Shown piece after piece: positions 18,948-28,238 of a DNA stretch of 64,000 nucleotides. The translations under genes were made by a program, and so were the position numbers. The DNA comes from JAICJC01 sp963709425. GTDB taxonomy: Bacteria > Actinomycetota > Thermoleophilia > Gaiellales > JAICJC01. The notes beneath the pieces are model-generated. The model was not told the origin of the DNA and searched no databases. It was given only the letters and a program-made list of their open reading frames with translations. The stretch's first letter is position 1. Every line of letters starts with the position of its first letter. The stretch is from NCBI GenBank assembly GCA_963709425.1, contig CAVPWG010000005.1, positions 620,001-684,000 of the forward strand. The letters are read 5' to 3'.

Positions 18948-19119
18948 CTACTTGCGATTGTGGACGTGCGCCTCGACGTCAGGCGTCTCGTCCTCGGGCT
19001 CCTTGTCCTCGCCCGCGACCTTGTCAGGCGCCTCGTCGTCAGCGGCGCGCTTCGCGCTTGTGCGCCTCGACGTCAGGCTCTTCGGATCGCTTATGGCGAT
19101 CCCGCTCGTCCGGTCCCAT
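18948..19119 (-). CDS. Small acidic protein with two PDVEAH motifs (one frameshift)
   Basis: Starting at ATG 19119, preceded by AAGGAGGAGCTCCT, one of the strongest ribosome sites in the window, the frame runs 25 codons (GPDERDRHKRSEEPDVEAHK) and hits a stop. If one extra G near 19050 is ignored it continues as RAADDEAPDKVAGEDKEPEDETPDVEAHVHNRK, giving about 56 residues. The PDVEAH motif is present once in each half, so the repaired reading is favoured. The protein is highly charged and probably disordered. I do not know a function. Confidence 0.5.
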
Positions 19120-19216
19120 AGGAGCTCCTCCTTGTAGGGATAGGGATACCCACCAGACGGCGAACATCCGCCGCGGATCTTCCCACAATCACTCGCGAAG
19201 TTGGGAAGATCCCGCC

Positions 19217-20879
19217 GTGGGCTCATACCTGCGACCGATCGCCGTGGTGTTCACGAACCCGCAGCTGCGGCGCCTGCAGCTGGCGTGGGCGGCCTCGACG
19301 CTGGGCACGCTGCGCGTACCTGATCGCGCTCGCCGTCGTCGCGTTCCGATCGGGCGGCGCCGACGGCGGTCGGCCTCATCATGCTCGTCCGCATGGTCGC
19401 CGCCGCCCTTGCGTCGCCCCCGCTCTCCGCACTCGCGGACCGCTACCCGCGCCGCGGCGTGATGGCGATCAGCGACCTCGTCCGGGCGGTGCTGACCGCC
19501 GGCGATCGCCGTTCTCGTCGAGGCGCAGGCGCCGATCATCGCCGTGTACGCGCTGACGGTGGCCATCGCCGTCGTCGGGACGCCCTTCCGGCCCGGCGCA
19601 AGCGGCGCTCACGCCGACGCTCGCCGCGACGCCCGTCGAGCTGACCGCGTCGAACGCCGTCGCCGGCACGATCGAGAGCGCGAGCATCTTCCTCGGGCCG
19701 GGCATCGGCGGGATCGTGCTCGCGGTGAGCGGGACGCCGGGCGTGTTCGTCGTCTGCGTCACCGCGTTCCTGTGGTCCGCGCGCGCTCGTCTGGGCGATC
19801 GACGAGCCGCGGACGACCCCGACGGGCGAGGACGCCAGCGGGAGACGAGAGCCCGCTCGGCGTACGCTGGCCGGCTTCCACACGCTCGTCGTCGACGCCC
19901 GCACTGCTCGCAGTCACCGTCACGTACGCCGCCCAGGCGATGGTCGCCGGCGCACTCACCGTCTTCACGGTCGTGCTCGCCATCGACGTCCTCGACCTGG
20001 GAAACGCGGGTGTCGGCTATCTCGACTGCGCCTTCGGCGTCGGCGGCGTTCTGGGCGGAGTCGCAGCGGTCGGCCTGGCGGGCGCCCGCAGGCTTGGCGG
20101 CCGCATTCGCCGCGGGCGTCCTCGCATGGGGTGTCGGGGTCGCCCTGCTCGGCGCCACCACCAGCACCGCCGTCGCGCTCGTGCTCCTGGCCGGCGTGGG
20201 CGATCGGCAACACGGTCGTCGACGTCGCGGCGGTGACGCTGCTTCAGCGTTCGGCGGCCGATGCCGTCCTCGGCCGGGTCTTCGGCGTGCTCGAGAGCGT
20301 GCTCCTGGCATCGCTCGGGATCGGCTCGATGCTGGCACCGCTCGCGATCCACCTGCTCGGCGTGCGTGCGGCCCTGGTCGCGACCGGTCTCGTCCTTCCC
20401 GTCGTCGTGGTCGTGTCGCGGCGCGCGCTCGTGGCCCTCGACGCGCCCGGATCCCGCCATCGCCGACCGCGCTGTCGCTCCTGCGGCAACACCCGATCTT
20501 CGCTCCGCTCGCCGAGGGCACGCTGGAGCAGCTCGCGCGGGCGCTCGAGCCGGTCGACGCAGTCGCGGGCGCCGAGGTGATCCGCCAGGGCGACGACGGC
20601 GACCGCGTCTACCTCGTCGTCTCCGGCGACCTGGCCGTGGATGTCGACGGCCGGCCGGGCGAGCACCTCGGCCCGGGCGACGTGTTCGGGGAGATCGCAC
20701 TCCTGCGCGACGTGCCCAGGACGGCGACCGTCCGCGCGGCGGCGGACTCCACGATGCTCACGCTGGGGCGGGACGACTTCCTGGCGGCGGTGACGGGGCA
20801 CCCGACGAGCGCGGCCGAGGCCGACATCGTCGTCGCGACGCGGCTGGCGGCGCTCCGGCCGGGCGTGGTGAAGGCGTAG
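19217..20879 (+). pseudogene. MFS transporter fused to a cyclic-nucleotide-binding domain (many frameshifts)
   Basis: Pieced together across frames, GTG 19217 starts a 12-helix MFS protein (LRRLQLAWAASTLGT, LADRYPRRGVMAISDLVRA as the loop 2-3 signature, then IESASIFLGPGIGG). It runs into a C-terminal domain of about 130 residues, HPIFAPLAEGTLEQLARALEP..GAEVIRQGDDGDRVYLVVSGDLAVDVDG..LGPGDVFGEIALL..PRTATVRA, a clear CNB (CAP-type) beta roll. At least nine shifts lie between 19310 and 20460, nearly all single-base insertions (one is 4 bases); the CNB part is uninterrupted. The sense of each segment is preserved, so sequence error is as likely as true decay. A transporter gated by a nucleotide is a known but little-studied actinobacterial architecture. 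Confidence 0.65.
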
Positions 20880-20934
20880 GCGCGGAATCGACCGACCAGT
20901 CGATGGCCGCTCCGACGGCCGGCTCCTCGCGTGG

Positions 20935-21396
20935 CTAGAGGTCGAGCCCCATCACCGAGAGCGGGCGCCCCCATTCGCTTGTCGTCTCGCGAAGGCGGCG
21001 CCCGCCCATCTTCTCGTAGAAGCCCGCCGCGTGCGGCTCGGACTCCCACTCGAGCATCCGCGCCCCGAGCTCACGCGCGCGCTGGACGGCAAACCGGAAC
21101 AGGGCGGATCCCACCTCGCGCCCGATCCACTCCGGCTCGATCCACAGGTGCTCGAGCAGGCACGCACCGTCGCCGCGCGGGATGACCTCGCACCAGCCGA
21201 CCACGCGGCCCCGACCGCGACCACGTAGAGCTCGTCCACGCGTGAGGGGCGCCTCGGAGAAGTCCAGCGACTCGACCCAGCTGCGGACACGAGCAGCGTC
21301 GTAGCCCCAATACGCCTTGGACGCCGCGGTCAGCTCCTGCAGGCGCACACCGTCGTCGGGACAGGTGTGGCGGATGCTCACGGTCGGGTGCGACAT
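20935..21396 (-). CDS. GNAT family N-acetyltransferase
   Basis: About 153 residues from ATG 21396. The acetyl-CoA site is visible as LWIEPEWIGREVGSALFRFAVQRARELGA, where WIGREVGS stands for the R/QxxGxG/A motif, and the C-terminal AAGFYEKMGGRR strand is typical. A segment in the middle (LTR to VVGWCE) is Arg-rich in this frame; the next frame gives VDELYVVAVGAA, so two compensating single-base changes are likely near 21190-21245. Acceptor unknown. It is divergent from the E1 alpha gene. Confidence 0.75.
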   Translation of the reverse strand: MSHPTVSIRHTCPDDGVRLQELTAASKAYWGYDAARVRSWVESLDFSEAPLTRGRALRGRGRGRVVGWCEVIPRGDGACLLEHLWIEPEWIGREVGSALFRFAVQRARELGARMLEWESEPHAAGFYEKMGGRRLRETTSEWGRPLSVMGLDL

Positions 21397-21472
21397 CGGC
21401 ACATCGTGCCACCGCGGATCCCCTCGCGGGGTGGAGACATCGACACCACCCACGGGTACACTGCTGAGAAGG

Positions 21473-22519
21473 ATGGCGATCGCCCGCGAAGCCACGCCGG
21501 TCTCTTCGGCTGCGGACATCAAGGATGCGGACCTCGACCGGGAGGATCTCCTCCAGATCTACCGCAACATGCTCGTAACCCGCGGGGTCGAGGAGCGCGG
21601 CCATATCCTCTACCGCCAGGGCAAGATCCCCGGCAGCTTCTACACGGGGCGCGGCAACGAGGGTGCGGCGGTGGGAGTCGCGACGGCGATGCGGCCCGAC
21701 GACGTGGGCACGCCGATCCAGCGCGACATGGGCGTCCACGTGACGCGCGGCACCGAGCCGTGGCGGATCTTCGCCCAGTACATGGGCCGTCGCGACGGGC
21801 TCGCGATGGGCAAGGACGGGAACGTCCACATGGCCGACATCCGGCTCGGCCTGATCGCGATGGTCAGCCATCTGCCGGCGCTCATGCCGGTCGCGGTCGG
21901 GTGCGCGCTCGCGTTCAAGATCCGCCGCGAGCCGCGGGTCGCGGTGGGCTGGAGCGGCGACGGCGCGATGGCCCGCGGCGACGCGCACGAGGCGATGAAC
22001 CTGGCCGGCGTTCACCGGCTCCCGATCGTCTTCATCTGCGACAACAACCAGTACGCCTACTCCACGCCGAACCGGCTCGAGTTCGGCGTCGACCACCTCG
22101 CCGACCGGGCGGCCGCCTACGGCTTCGACGGCGTGGTCGTGGACGGCACCGACGTCCTCACCGTCTACCGGGAGGCCCACCGCGCCATCGAGAAGGCGCG
22201 CGAGGGCGGCGGGCCGACGCTGCTCGAGCTCGTGACCCTGCGGATGGAGGGGCACGCCGTGCACGACGACGCGTTCTACGTTCCCCGGGAGCTGCTCGAG
22301 GCGTATGCGCGCAAGGATCCGATCGAGCGCTACCGGCGCTGGCTCAAGGAGCAGGCGTTCCTCGACGAGGAGTCCGACGACGCCATCACGGTCGAGGTGA
22401 AGAAGCTCCTGAACGACGCGATGAAGCGGGCCGAGGAGAGCCCTCTGCCCGATCCCTCCGAGCTCGAGGTCGGCGTGTACGCCGAGCCCGAGGAGCTCGA
22501 CACCCCCCATCACAAGTAG
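21473..22519 (+). CDS. 2-oxoacid dehydrogenase E1 component, alpha subunit
   Basis: A protein of 348 residues. The thiamine-pyrophosphate fold is complete: GWSGDGAMARGDAHEAMNLA and FICDNNQYAYSTP make the GDG-x(n)-NN motif, and HxVHDDAFY stands in the phosphorylation-loop region of alpha subunits. It decarboxylates pyruvate or a branched-chain 2-oxoacid with the beta subunit. ATG 21473 follows TACACT by 10 bases; a leaderless start is plausible. It heads the E1a-E1b-E2-lipB-lipA cluster. Sequence alone does not separate pyruvate dehydrogenase from branched-chain dehydrogenase. Confidence 0.9.
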   Translation: MAIAREATPVSSAADIKDADLDREDLLQIYRNMLVTRGVEERGHILYRQGKIPGSFYTGRGNEGAAVGVATAMRPDDVGTPIQRDMGVHVTRGTEPWRIFAQYMGRRDGLAMGKDGNVHMADIRLGLIAMVSHLPALMPVAVGCALAFKIRREPRVAVGWSGDGAMARGDAHEAMNLAGVHRLPIVFICDNNQYAYSTPNRLEFGVDHLADRAAAYGFDGVVVDGTDVLTVYREAHRAIEKAREGGGPTLLELVTLRMEGHAVHDDAFYVPRELLEAYARKDPIERYRRWLKEQAFLDEESDDAITVEVKKLLNDAMKRAEESPLPDPSELEVGVYAEPEELDTPHHK

Positions 22520-22529
22520 AGGACGAGTA

Positions 22530-23508
22530 GTGGCGACGAAGACCTATCTCCAGGCGATCTCCGACGGCCTCCGCGACGAGATGCGGCGCGACTCGCGCGT
22601 GTTTCTGATCGGCGAGGACATCGGCGTCTACGGCGGGGCGTTCAAGGTGACGCAGGGGTTCCTGCAGGAGTTCGGCGAGGACCGCGTGATCGACTCGCCC
22701 CTCTCGGAGACCGCCATCGTCGGCTCGTGCACCGGCGCCGCCCTCATGGGCATGCGGCCGGTCTGCGAGATGCAGTTCTCGGACTTCGTCTCGTGCGCGT
22801 TCGACCACCTCGTCACGGTCGCCGCGAAGCAGCACTACCGGGTCGGCACACCGGTGCCCATCGTGGTCCGGCTCCCGTCCGGCGGCGGCTTCTCGGGCGG
22901 TCCCTTCCACTCCCAGAACCCCGAGGGGTACTTCGCACACTGCCCGGGGCTGAAGCTCGTCTGCCCGGCGACGCCGGCCGACGCCAAGGGGCTGCTCGTC
23001 CAGGCGATCCGCGACCCCAACCCCGTCCTCTACTTCGAGCACAAGCACCTGTACCGGCGGATCAAGGGCGAGGTGCCCGACGGCGAGCACACCGTCGAGT
23101 TCGGGAAGGCCAGGATCCACCGGGAGGGCAGCTGACCTCTCGATCATCACCTACGGGGCGATGGTCTACACCGCCGAGGAGGCGGCCACCGCCGTCGCCG
23201 AGCGCGACGGGACCTCGGTCGAGATCATCGACCTGCGCACGATCACGCCCTGGGACAGGCAGGCCGTTCTGGACTCCGTGGCGAAGACGTCCAAGGTGAT
23301 CGTGCTGCACGAGGACACGCACACGTCGGGGTTCGGCGCCGAGGTTGCGGCCACCATCGCGGAGGAGGCCTTCGAGGACCTCGACGCGCCGGTGGCGCGA
23401 CTCACCGCGCCCGACACACCCGTTCCATTCGCGCCGCCGCTCGAGAAGGCGTTCCTCCCGCAGGTGGAGGACGTCGTGGCGGCGATCGACAGGCTGTCAG
23501 CGTATTAG
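22530..23508 (+). CDS. 2-oxoacid dehydrogenase E1 component, beta subunit (one frameshift)
   Basis: About 325 residues after repair. The first part (to 23133) contains FLIGEDIGVYGGAFKVT, DSPLSETAIVG, VRLPSGGGFSGGPFHSQ with the HSQ active site loop, and LYFEHKHLY. An extra T in AGCTGACC (near 23133) makes a premature TGA; beyond it DLSIITYGAMVYTAEEAA continues in the +1 frame through the transketolase C-terminal domain (IDLRTITPWD, HEDTHTSGFGAE). The break falls at the normal domain join and everything else is intact, so sequence error is likely. GTG 22530 lies 10 bases after E1 alpha. Confidence 0.88.
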
Positions 23509-23522
23509 GAGGCTCCCACCCA

Positions 23523-24984
23523 TGGCCACAGGAACACTCGTCGATGTCGTGATGCCCCAGATGGGCGTGAGCGTGTCCGAGGGCACGATCACCCGCTGGG
23601 CGAAGAACGTCGGCGAGGCGATCGAGGCCGACGAGACCATCGTCGAGATCTCGACCGACAAGGTCGACACCGAGGTGCCCGCACCCGCGACCGGCGTCGT
23701 CCGCGAGCTCCTGGCGGCCGAGGGCGAGACCGTCCCGGTGAACACCCGCATCGCCGTGATCGACACCGGCGGCGGTGGGGCGGATCAGACCGAACCGGGG
23801 CCTGACGCCGCCGTTGTCGTCGCCGAAGGCGAGGCGACGGAGGGGTCTGACCCCCAGGTTGCTCCATCTGCACCACCGCCGGCGCAGCAGTCGGTGCCGG
23901 ACCCCGGGTCTGGGCAGGGCGAGCCGTCAAGCGGCAACGGGCACGGCGGCGAGGGCCGGACCTTCGTCTCGCCCGTCGTTGCGCGCATGGTGGCCGAGCA
24001 CAATCTCGACATCAACGCGATCAGCGGCACCGGCGCCGGCGGCCGTGTGACCAAGAAGGACGTCCAGGCGTTCATCGACTCGGGTGGCAAGGCCGCGGCT
24101 CCCGCCGCGCCGCCGGCGGAGCCCGAGGTGCACGACGTGCCCCACTTCGCGCCTCCCGCCGAGCCCGAGACACCCGCGCCCGCGCCGGCCGCCGAGCCGA
24201 GTTCCTCCGGCCGCCGCCCCGCAGCCGCAGGCGGCGCCCGGCGATCGTCGAGGGCGAGCCCGGCCCGGGCGAGGAGCTCTACCGCTTCAACACCGTCCGC
24301 AAGGTCATCGCCCGGCACATGCGCCACTCGCTCGAGACCGCGGCGCAGGTCACGACGGTGATCGAGGTCGACATGACCGGCGTGGTCAACCTGCGCAAGA
24401 AGTGGAAGCCGATCTACGCCGAGCGCCACGGCGTGAACCTCACCTACGTCCCGTTCGTCGCCCGCGCAACGATGGACGCGATCGGGCGGTGGCCGTGGGT
24501 GAACTCGGAGGTGCGCGGCGAGTCGGCGCTGATCAAGCGCTACGTCAACCTCGGGATGGCGGTCGCGATCGACGACTCCAAGGGCCTCATGGTGCCGGTC
24601 ATCCAGCATGCGGAGGAGCTGAACCTGGTCGGCCTCTCACGGGCCGTGATCGACCTGGCCGAGAAGGCGCGCACGAAGACGCTCACGCCCGACGAGATGT
24701 CCGGCGGCACGTTCACCATCACGAACCCCGGCGTGTTCGGGGCGCTGATCGGCACCCCGATCATCCCCGAGGGCCAGGTGGCGATCCTCGACGTCGAGGC
24801 GATCGTGAAGCGACCCGTCGTCGTGACCGACCGCCACGGCAACGACGCGATCGCCATCCGCCACATGATGTTCCTCTGCCTGTCCTACGACCACAGGCTT
24901 GTCGACGGGGCCTACGCCGCGCAGTTCATGGCGCAGGTCAAGCAGAACCTCGAGGGGTGGGACGAGGACGCCTACGGCCTCTAA
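23523..24984 (+). CDS. 2-oxoacid dehydrogenase E2 acyltransferase (one frameshift)
   Basis: About 485 residues. One lipoyl domain (residues 5 to 80, lysine in EISTDKVDTEVPAP), an Ala/Pro-rich linker, a peripheral-subunit-binding domain (FVSPVVARMVAEHNLDINAISGTGAGGRVTKKD), a second linker and the catalytic domain with the active-site DHRLVDG near the C-terminus. The frame shifts by one in the second linker (24190-24240); downstream it resumes as IVEGEPGPGEELYRFNTVRKVIARHM. The first linker contains the palindrome GGGGTCTGACCCC. SD AGGAGG precedes ATG 23523. E2 forms the cubic or dodecahedral core that holds E1 and E3; no E3 gene is nearby. Confidence 0.9.
23834..23862. repeat. Palindromic element GGGGTCTGACCCC, copy 2 (inside E2 linker)
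   Basis: The same 13-base palindrome as at 3327-3339, here at 23842-23854, again within an outer GC(A/G)A/TTGC pair at the same 4-base spacing. In E2 it encodes part of the linker (EGSDPQVA), a place that can tolerate insertions. Confidence 0.6.
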
Positions 24985-24995
24985 GGAGCGCGAAC

Positions 24996-25688
24996 GTGCC
25001 TGACGGCGCGTATCTGTATGAGCTCGGCGTCGTGCCCTACGGGGAGTCGCTCGCGATCATGCAGGAGCTGGCGGCCGCCCGGAGCCAGCAGGCGATCCCC
25101 GACACGGTGATGCTGCTCGAGCACGAGCCGGTGATCACGCTCGGGTCGCGCGCGGTGCGGGCCGAGGAGCTCCCGCTCCCCGCCGAGGAGTATGCGACCC
25201 GCGGCATCGACGTCGTCGAGGTCGGCCGGGGCGGGCGCTCGACGTACCACGGGCCGGGCCAGCTCGTCTGCTACCCGGTGCTCGACCTGGCGGCGCGGGG
25301 CCGCGACCTGCGCCGCTACGTGCGGGCGCTCGAGCAGACGGCCGTCGCCACGCTGGCCGACTTCGGCGTCGAAGGGCGGACGCTCGACGAGGCGCACGCC
25401 AGCGGTGTCTGGGTCGGTGACCGGAAGATCGCGTCGATCGGCGTTCGGTGCGCGCGCTGGGTGACGAGCCACGGGCTCTCCCTGAACGTCGATCTCGACC
25501 TCGGGGTCTACGATCTCTTCGACGCGTGCGGCCTGGGCAACGCCCCCTTCACGTCGATCGCGCGCGAGACGGTCGACTCCGTCACGACCGCCGACGTACG
25601 CGGCCCGCTCATCCAGCGGTTGTCCGAGGCGCTCGAGCTCGAGATGGATCCGCTGCCGACGGCGGAGGGCGCCCGTGCCCTGGTCTGA
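24996..25688 (+). CDS. lipB: Octanoyl-[acyl carrier protein]:protein N-octanoyltransferase
   Basis: A protein of 230 residues. LipB motifs: EHEPVITLGSRA, VGRGGRSTYHGPGQLVCYPVLDL, the lysine in GDRKIASIGVR, HGLSLNVDLD and the catalytic cysteine in FDACGLGNAP. It moves octanoate from ACP to the lipoyl lysine of E2, the first step of endogenous lipoate formation. GTG 24996 has AAGGAG 7 bases upstream, 11 bases after the E2 stop. It overlaps lipA by 14 bases, so the two are likely co-translated with E2. Confidence 0.95.
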   Translation: MPDGAYLYELGVVPYGESLAIMQELAAARSQQAIPDTVMLLEHEPVITLGSRAVRAEELPLPAEEYATRGIDVVEVGRGGRSTYHGPGQLVCYPVLDLAARGRDLRRYVRALEQTAVATLADFGVEGRTLDEAHASGVWVGDRKIASIGVRCARWVTSHGLSLNVDLDLGVYDLFDACGLGNAPFTSIARETVDSVTTADVRGPLIQRLSEALELEMDPLPTAEGARALV

Positions 25689-26602
25689 GCTTCAGCGCTC
25701 GCGCCCGCCGTGGATGACCGTCCGCGCGCCGTCGCCCGTCGGGCCGTCACGCGGAGCTCCGCGGGATCATGCGCGGTGCCGGGCTGCACACTGTCTGCGA
25801 GGAGGCCCGCTGCCCGAACATCGGCGAGTGCTGGGGCCGGGGGACGGCGACGTTCCAGATCCTCGGAGACGTCTGCACGCGCGCCTGCCGCTACTGCGCC
25901 GTCACGTCCGGGAAGCCGGAGGCCGCGCCGGAGCCGCTCGAGCCGCTCCGGGTGGCGCGAGCCGTGGAGCGCATGGGCCTCGACCACGTCGTCGTGACGT
26001 CGGTCGATCGCGACGACCTGCCCGATCGCGGCGCCGCCCACTTCGCGGCCACGATCCGCTCGATCCGCCGTGCGAGCCCGTCGTGCGGCGTCGAGGTGCT
26101 CGTCCCGGACTTCCTCGGGTTCCGTGAGGAGGCGCTTCGGATCGTGCTCGAGGCGGCCCCGGACGTCTTCAACCACAACATCGAGACGGCCGAGCACCTG
26201 TACCGGCGCGTGCGGCCGAAGGGCGACTACCAGCGGGCCCTCGACCTGCTCGACACAGCGAAGGACGTCTGGGCCGACCTTCACCTCGGGCGGGCGCCGC
26301 TCCTCACGAAGAGCGGCCTCATCGTCGGCATGGGCGAGACCGACGACGACGTGCTCGGCGTGATGCGCGACCTGCGCGACCACCGGGTCGACGTCGTCAC
26401 GATCGGCCAGTACCTCCAGCCGACCGAGCGCCACCTTCCGCTCGATCGGTGGGTGACGCCGGCGCAGTTCGCCGAGTACCGGCGGGCCGGCGAGGAGATG
26501 GGATTCGCGTCGGTCTTCGCGGGGCCGCTCGTCCGTTCGAGCTACCGCGCCGAGGAGCAGCGGCTCGCCGCGCGCGGCGAATCCCGGGCTGTCGCACACT
26601 GA
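25675..26602 (+). CDS. lipA: Lipoyl synthase (one frameshift near the N-terminus)
   Basis: A radical SAM enzyme that inserts two sulfurs into octanoyl-E2. The auxiliary cluster motif CEEARCPNIGEC and the SAM cluster motif CTRACRYCAV are both present, then VTSVDRDDLPDRGAAHFA and FNHNIETA, all standard. From 25769 the frame is open to the stop; the 30 residues before (RPPWMTVRAPSPVG) are one frame off because of an extra base near 25750, and give ELRGIMRGAGLHTVC after repair. The start is GTG 25675, inside lipB. About 308 residues when repaired, normal for LipA. Confidence 0.93.
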
Positions 26603-26632
26603 GCGGGGCCGGCGGGCGTACAATCGGCCCCG

Positions 26633-27425
26633 GTGCGGACGGGGTTTCACATCCTCACGTGGGGCAGCGAGGAGCACCCTCCGTTGGTCTGCCTGCACGC
26701 CGAGCGCGGGCACGCGCGCCGGTTCGACCGACTCGCTCGGATGCTGCGCGAGCGGATGCGGGTCCTGGCCTATGACATGCGCGGCCACGGCCGCTCGCCC
26801 TGGGAGGGCGACCAGTCGCTCACTGCTCACGCGGCCGACCTCGGCGAGGTGCTGGAGTCGTGCGGGATCGAGCAGACGGCGCTCCTCGGCGACTCGTTCG
26901 GAGCGCGGGTCGCGATCGAATTCGCGGCCGCCCACGGCGACCGCGTCACGGCGCTCGTGCTGCTCGACCCGCCCCTCTACCCGACGTATCCGACGCCTGA
27001 GGAGCTGGAGGCGTCAGCGCCGGTCGGGCGCGTTCGCCAGCGTCGACGACGCGATCGAGGGGCTGCGCTCGGACGCCGGCCTCGCGCACACGCCGCGGGC
27101 GCTCCTGGAGGAGGAGATGGCCGAGCACCTCGTCGCCGACGAGGACGGGCGGTTCCGGCTCCGATACAGCCGCGAGGCCACCGCGAGGGCCGCAGACGCC
27201 CTCCTTCTGAGCCCGCCGAAGCTGAAGGAGATCGTCTGCCCGACCCTCATCGTGAGGGCGGACGAGTCGACAACTCTCGGCGAGCAGGGCGCGGAGCGCG
27301 CGGCGGCCGAGCTGCGCCGCTGCCAGATCGCGGTCGTCCCCGGAAGCCACGCCGTCCTCTGGGACGCGCTCGCCGAGACCGGTGCGCTCATCCGCGACTT
27401 CGTCACGGAGCGGATCCGGGCATGA
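26633..27425 (+). CDS. Alpha/beta hydrolase (one frameshift)
   Basis: About 263 residues after repair. AYDMRGHGRSPWEG and LLGDSFGARVA show the oxyanion and nucleophile elbow (GDSFG, Ser) and the last third has TLIVRADEST and the final His in VVPGSHAVLWD. The frame shifts near 27030 (VGRVRQ instead of VGAFASVDDAIEG) by one inserted G. GTG 26633 has TACAAT 8 bases upstream (26619-26624) with no ribosome site, a clear leaderless start. The stop overlaps the next start (ATGA). Substrate not predictable. Confidence 0.8.
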
Positions 27426-27937
27426 GCACCCGCCTGCGCCCGCTGAGCGCCGACGAGGTGGCGACGTACGTCCCGCATCTGCGGCGGACGTACGCCGCCG
27501 AGCTTGCCGAGCATCACTTCCTGGACGCGGACGCGGCAGCGGCCCGGGCGGAGCGGAGCGCCCGGGACGCGTTCCCGGACGGCGTGCCGGCCCCCGGGCA
27601 CTGGCTCTTCGCCGTCGAGGACGGCGAGGGGACGCGCGTCGGCAACCTCTGGCTCGGCGAGCCCCACGACGGCGAGCCGGACGCGCTGTGGGTCTATGAC
27701 ATCGAGATCGAGCCCGACCACCGTGGGCGAGGGCTGGGCCGCGACACGATGATCCTGGCCGAGGCCGAGGCCCGCCGCCTGGGCCGAAGCCGGATCAAGC
27801 TGAACGTCTTCGCGCGAAACGCCGTCGCCCGCGCGCTCTACCTCTCGCTCGGCTTCGAGGAGATGAGCGTCCAGATGTCGAAGGCGGTCGACGGGGGCGG
27901 CTCAGCGGACGAGCGCATAGACGATCGTCCCGAGTAG
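27422..27937 (+). CDS. GNAT family N-acetyltransferase
   Basis: A protein of 171 residues, coupled to the hydrolase by ATGA. The acetyl-CoA binding signature is IEPDHRGRGLGRDTMILAEAEARRLGRS followed by KLNVFARNAVARALYLSLGFEE, characteristic of Rim-like GNAT enzymes. The N-terminal 60 residues are acidic and helical. The acceptor is not known. The 3' end overlaps the convergent tail-anchored protein gene by 36 bases. Confidence 0.85.
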   Translation: MSTRLRPLSADEVATYVPHLRRTYAAELAEHHFLDADAAAARAERSARDAFPDGVPAPGHWLFAVEDGEGTRVGNLWLGEPHDGEPDALWVYDIEIEPDHRGRGLGRDTMILAEAEARRLGRSRIKLNVFARNAVARALYLSLGFEEMSVQMSKAVDGGGSADERIDDRPE

Positions 27938-28189
27938 GACGACCACCAGCACGGCCAGTGGCACCGCGGACGATCCGGCGCGGGTGTCGAAGATGCGCTG
28001 CTCCGGCTCCGGCGCGGGGTACATCGGCTCGTCGCCGGCCGCGATCTTGTGGGCGAGCGCCTGGGCGGCGTCGGCCTTCACGAGCGCCGCCACCACCTCG
28101 GCGGGCAGACGCAGCTCCCGCGCGATCTCGTCCTCCGCCGACCCCTGATCGCGCAGCTCGGTGAACCGCCGGACGGCGTCGTCCGTCAT
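27902..28189 (-). CDS. Small tail-anchored membrane protein
   Basis: A protein of 95 residues from ATG 28189. Residues 1 to 45 are helical with an HTH-like run (FTELRDQGSAEDEIARELRLPAEVV); a linker rich in Pro and Glu follows; the C-terminal 22 residues (AVPLAVLVVVLLGTIVYALV) form a single membrane helix ending in Arg. It lies 50 bases after the glutamine amidotransferase gene on the same strand and may be the last gene of the fumarase operon. No family recognised. Confidence 0.6.
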   Translation of the reverse strand: MTDDAVRRFTELRDQGSAEDEIARELRLPAEVVAALVKADAAQALAHKIAAGDEPMYPAPEPEQRIFDTRAGSSAVPLAVLVVVLLGTIVYALVR

Positions 28190-28238
28190 TCCGAAGTCGG
28201 TCGCCTCCTGCGCGGCGAAGCGGAGGGCGAGGAAGCGG

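Noticed and set aside
18905..21396. Defence island or phage remnant around the frameshifted region
   Set aside because: No integrase, toxin, nuclease or repeat boundaries; the genes are transporter and enzyme families with normal composition.
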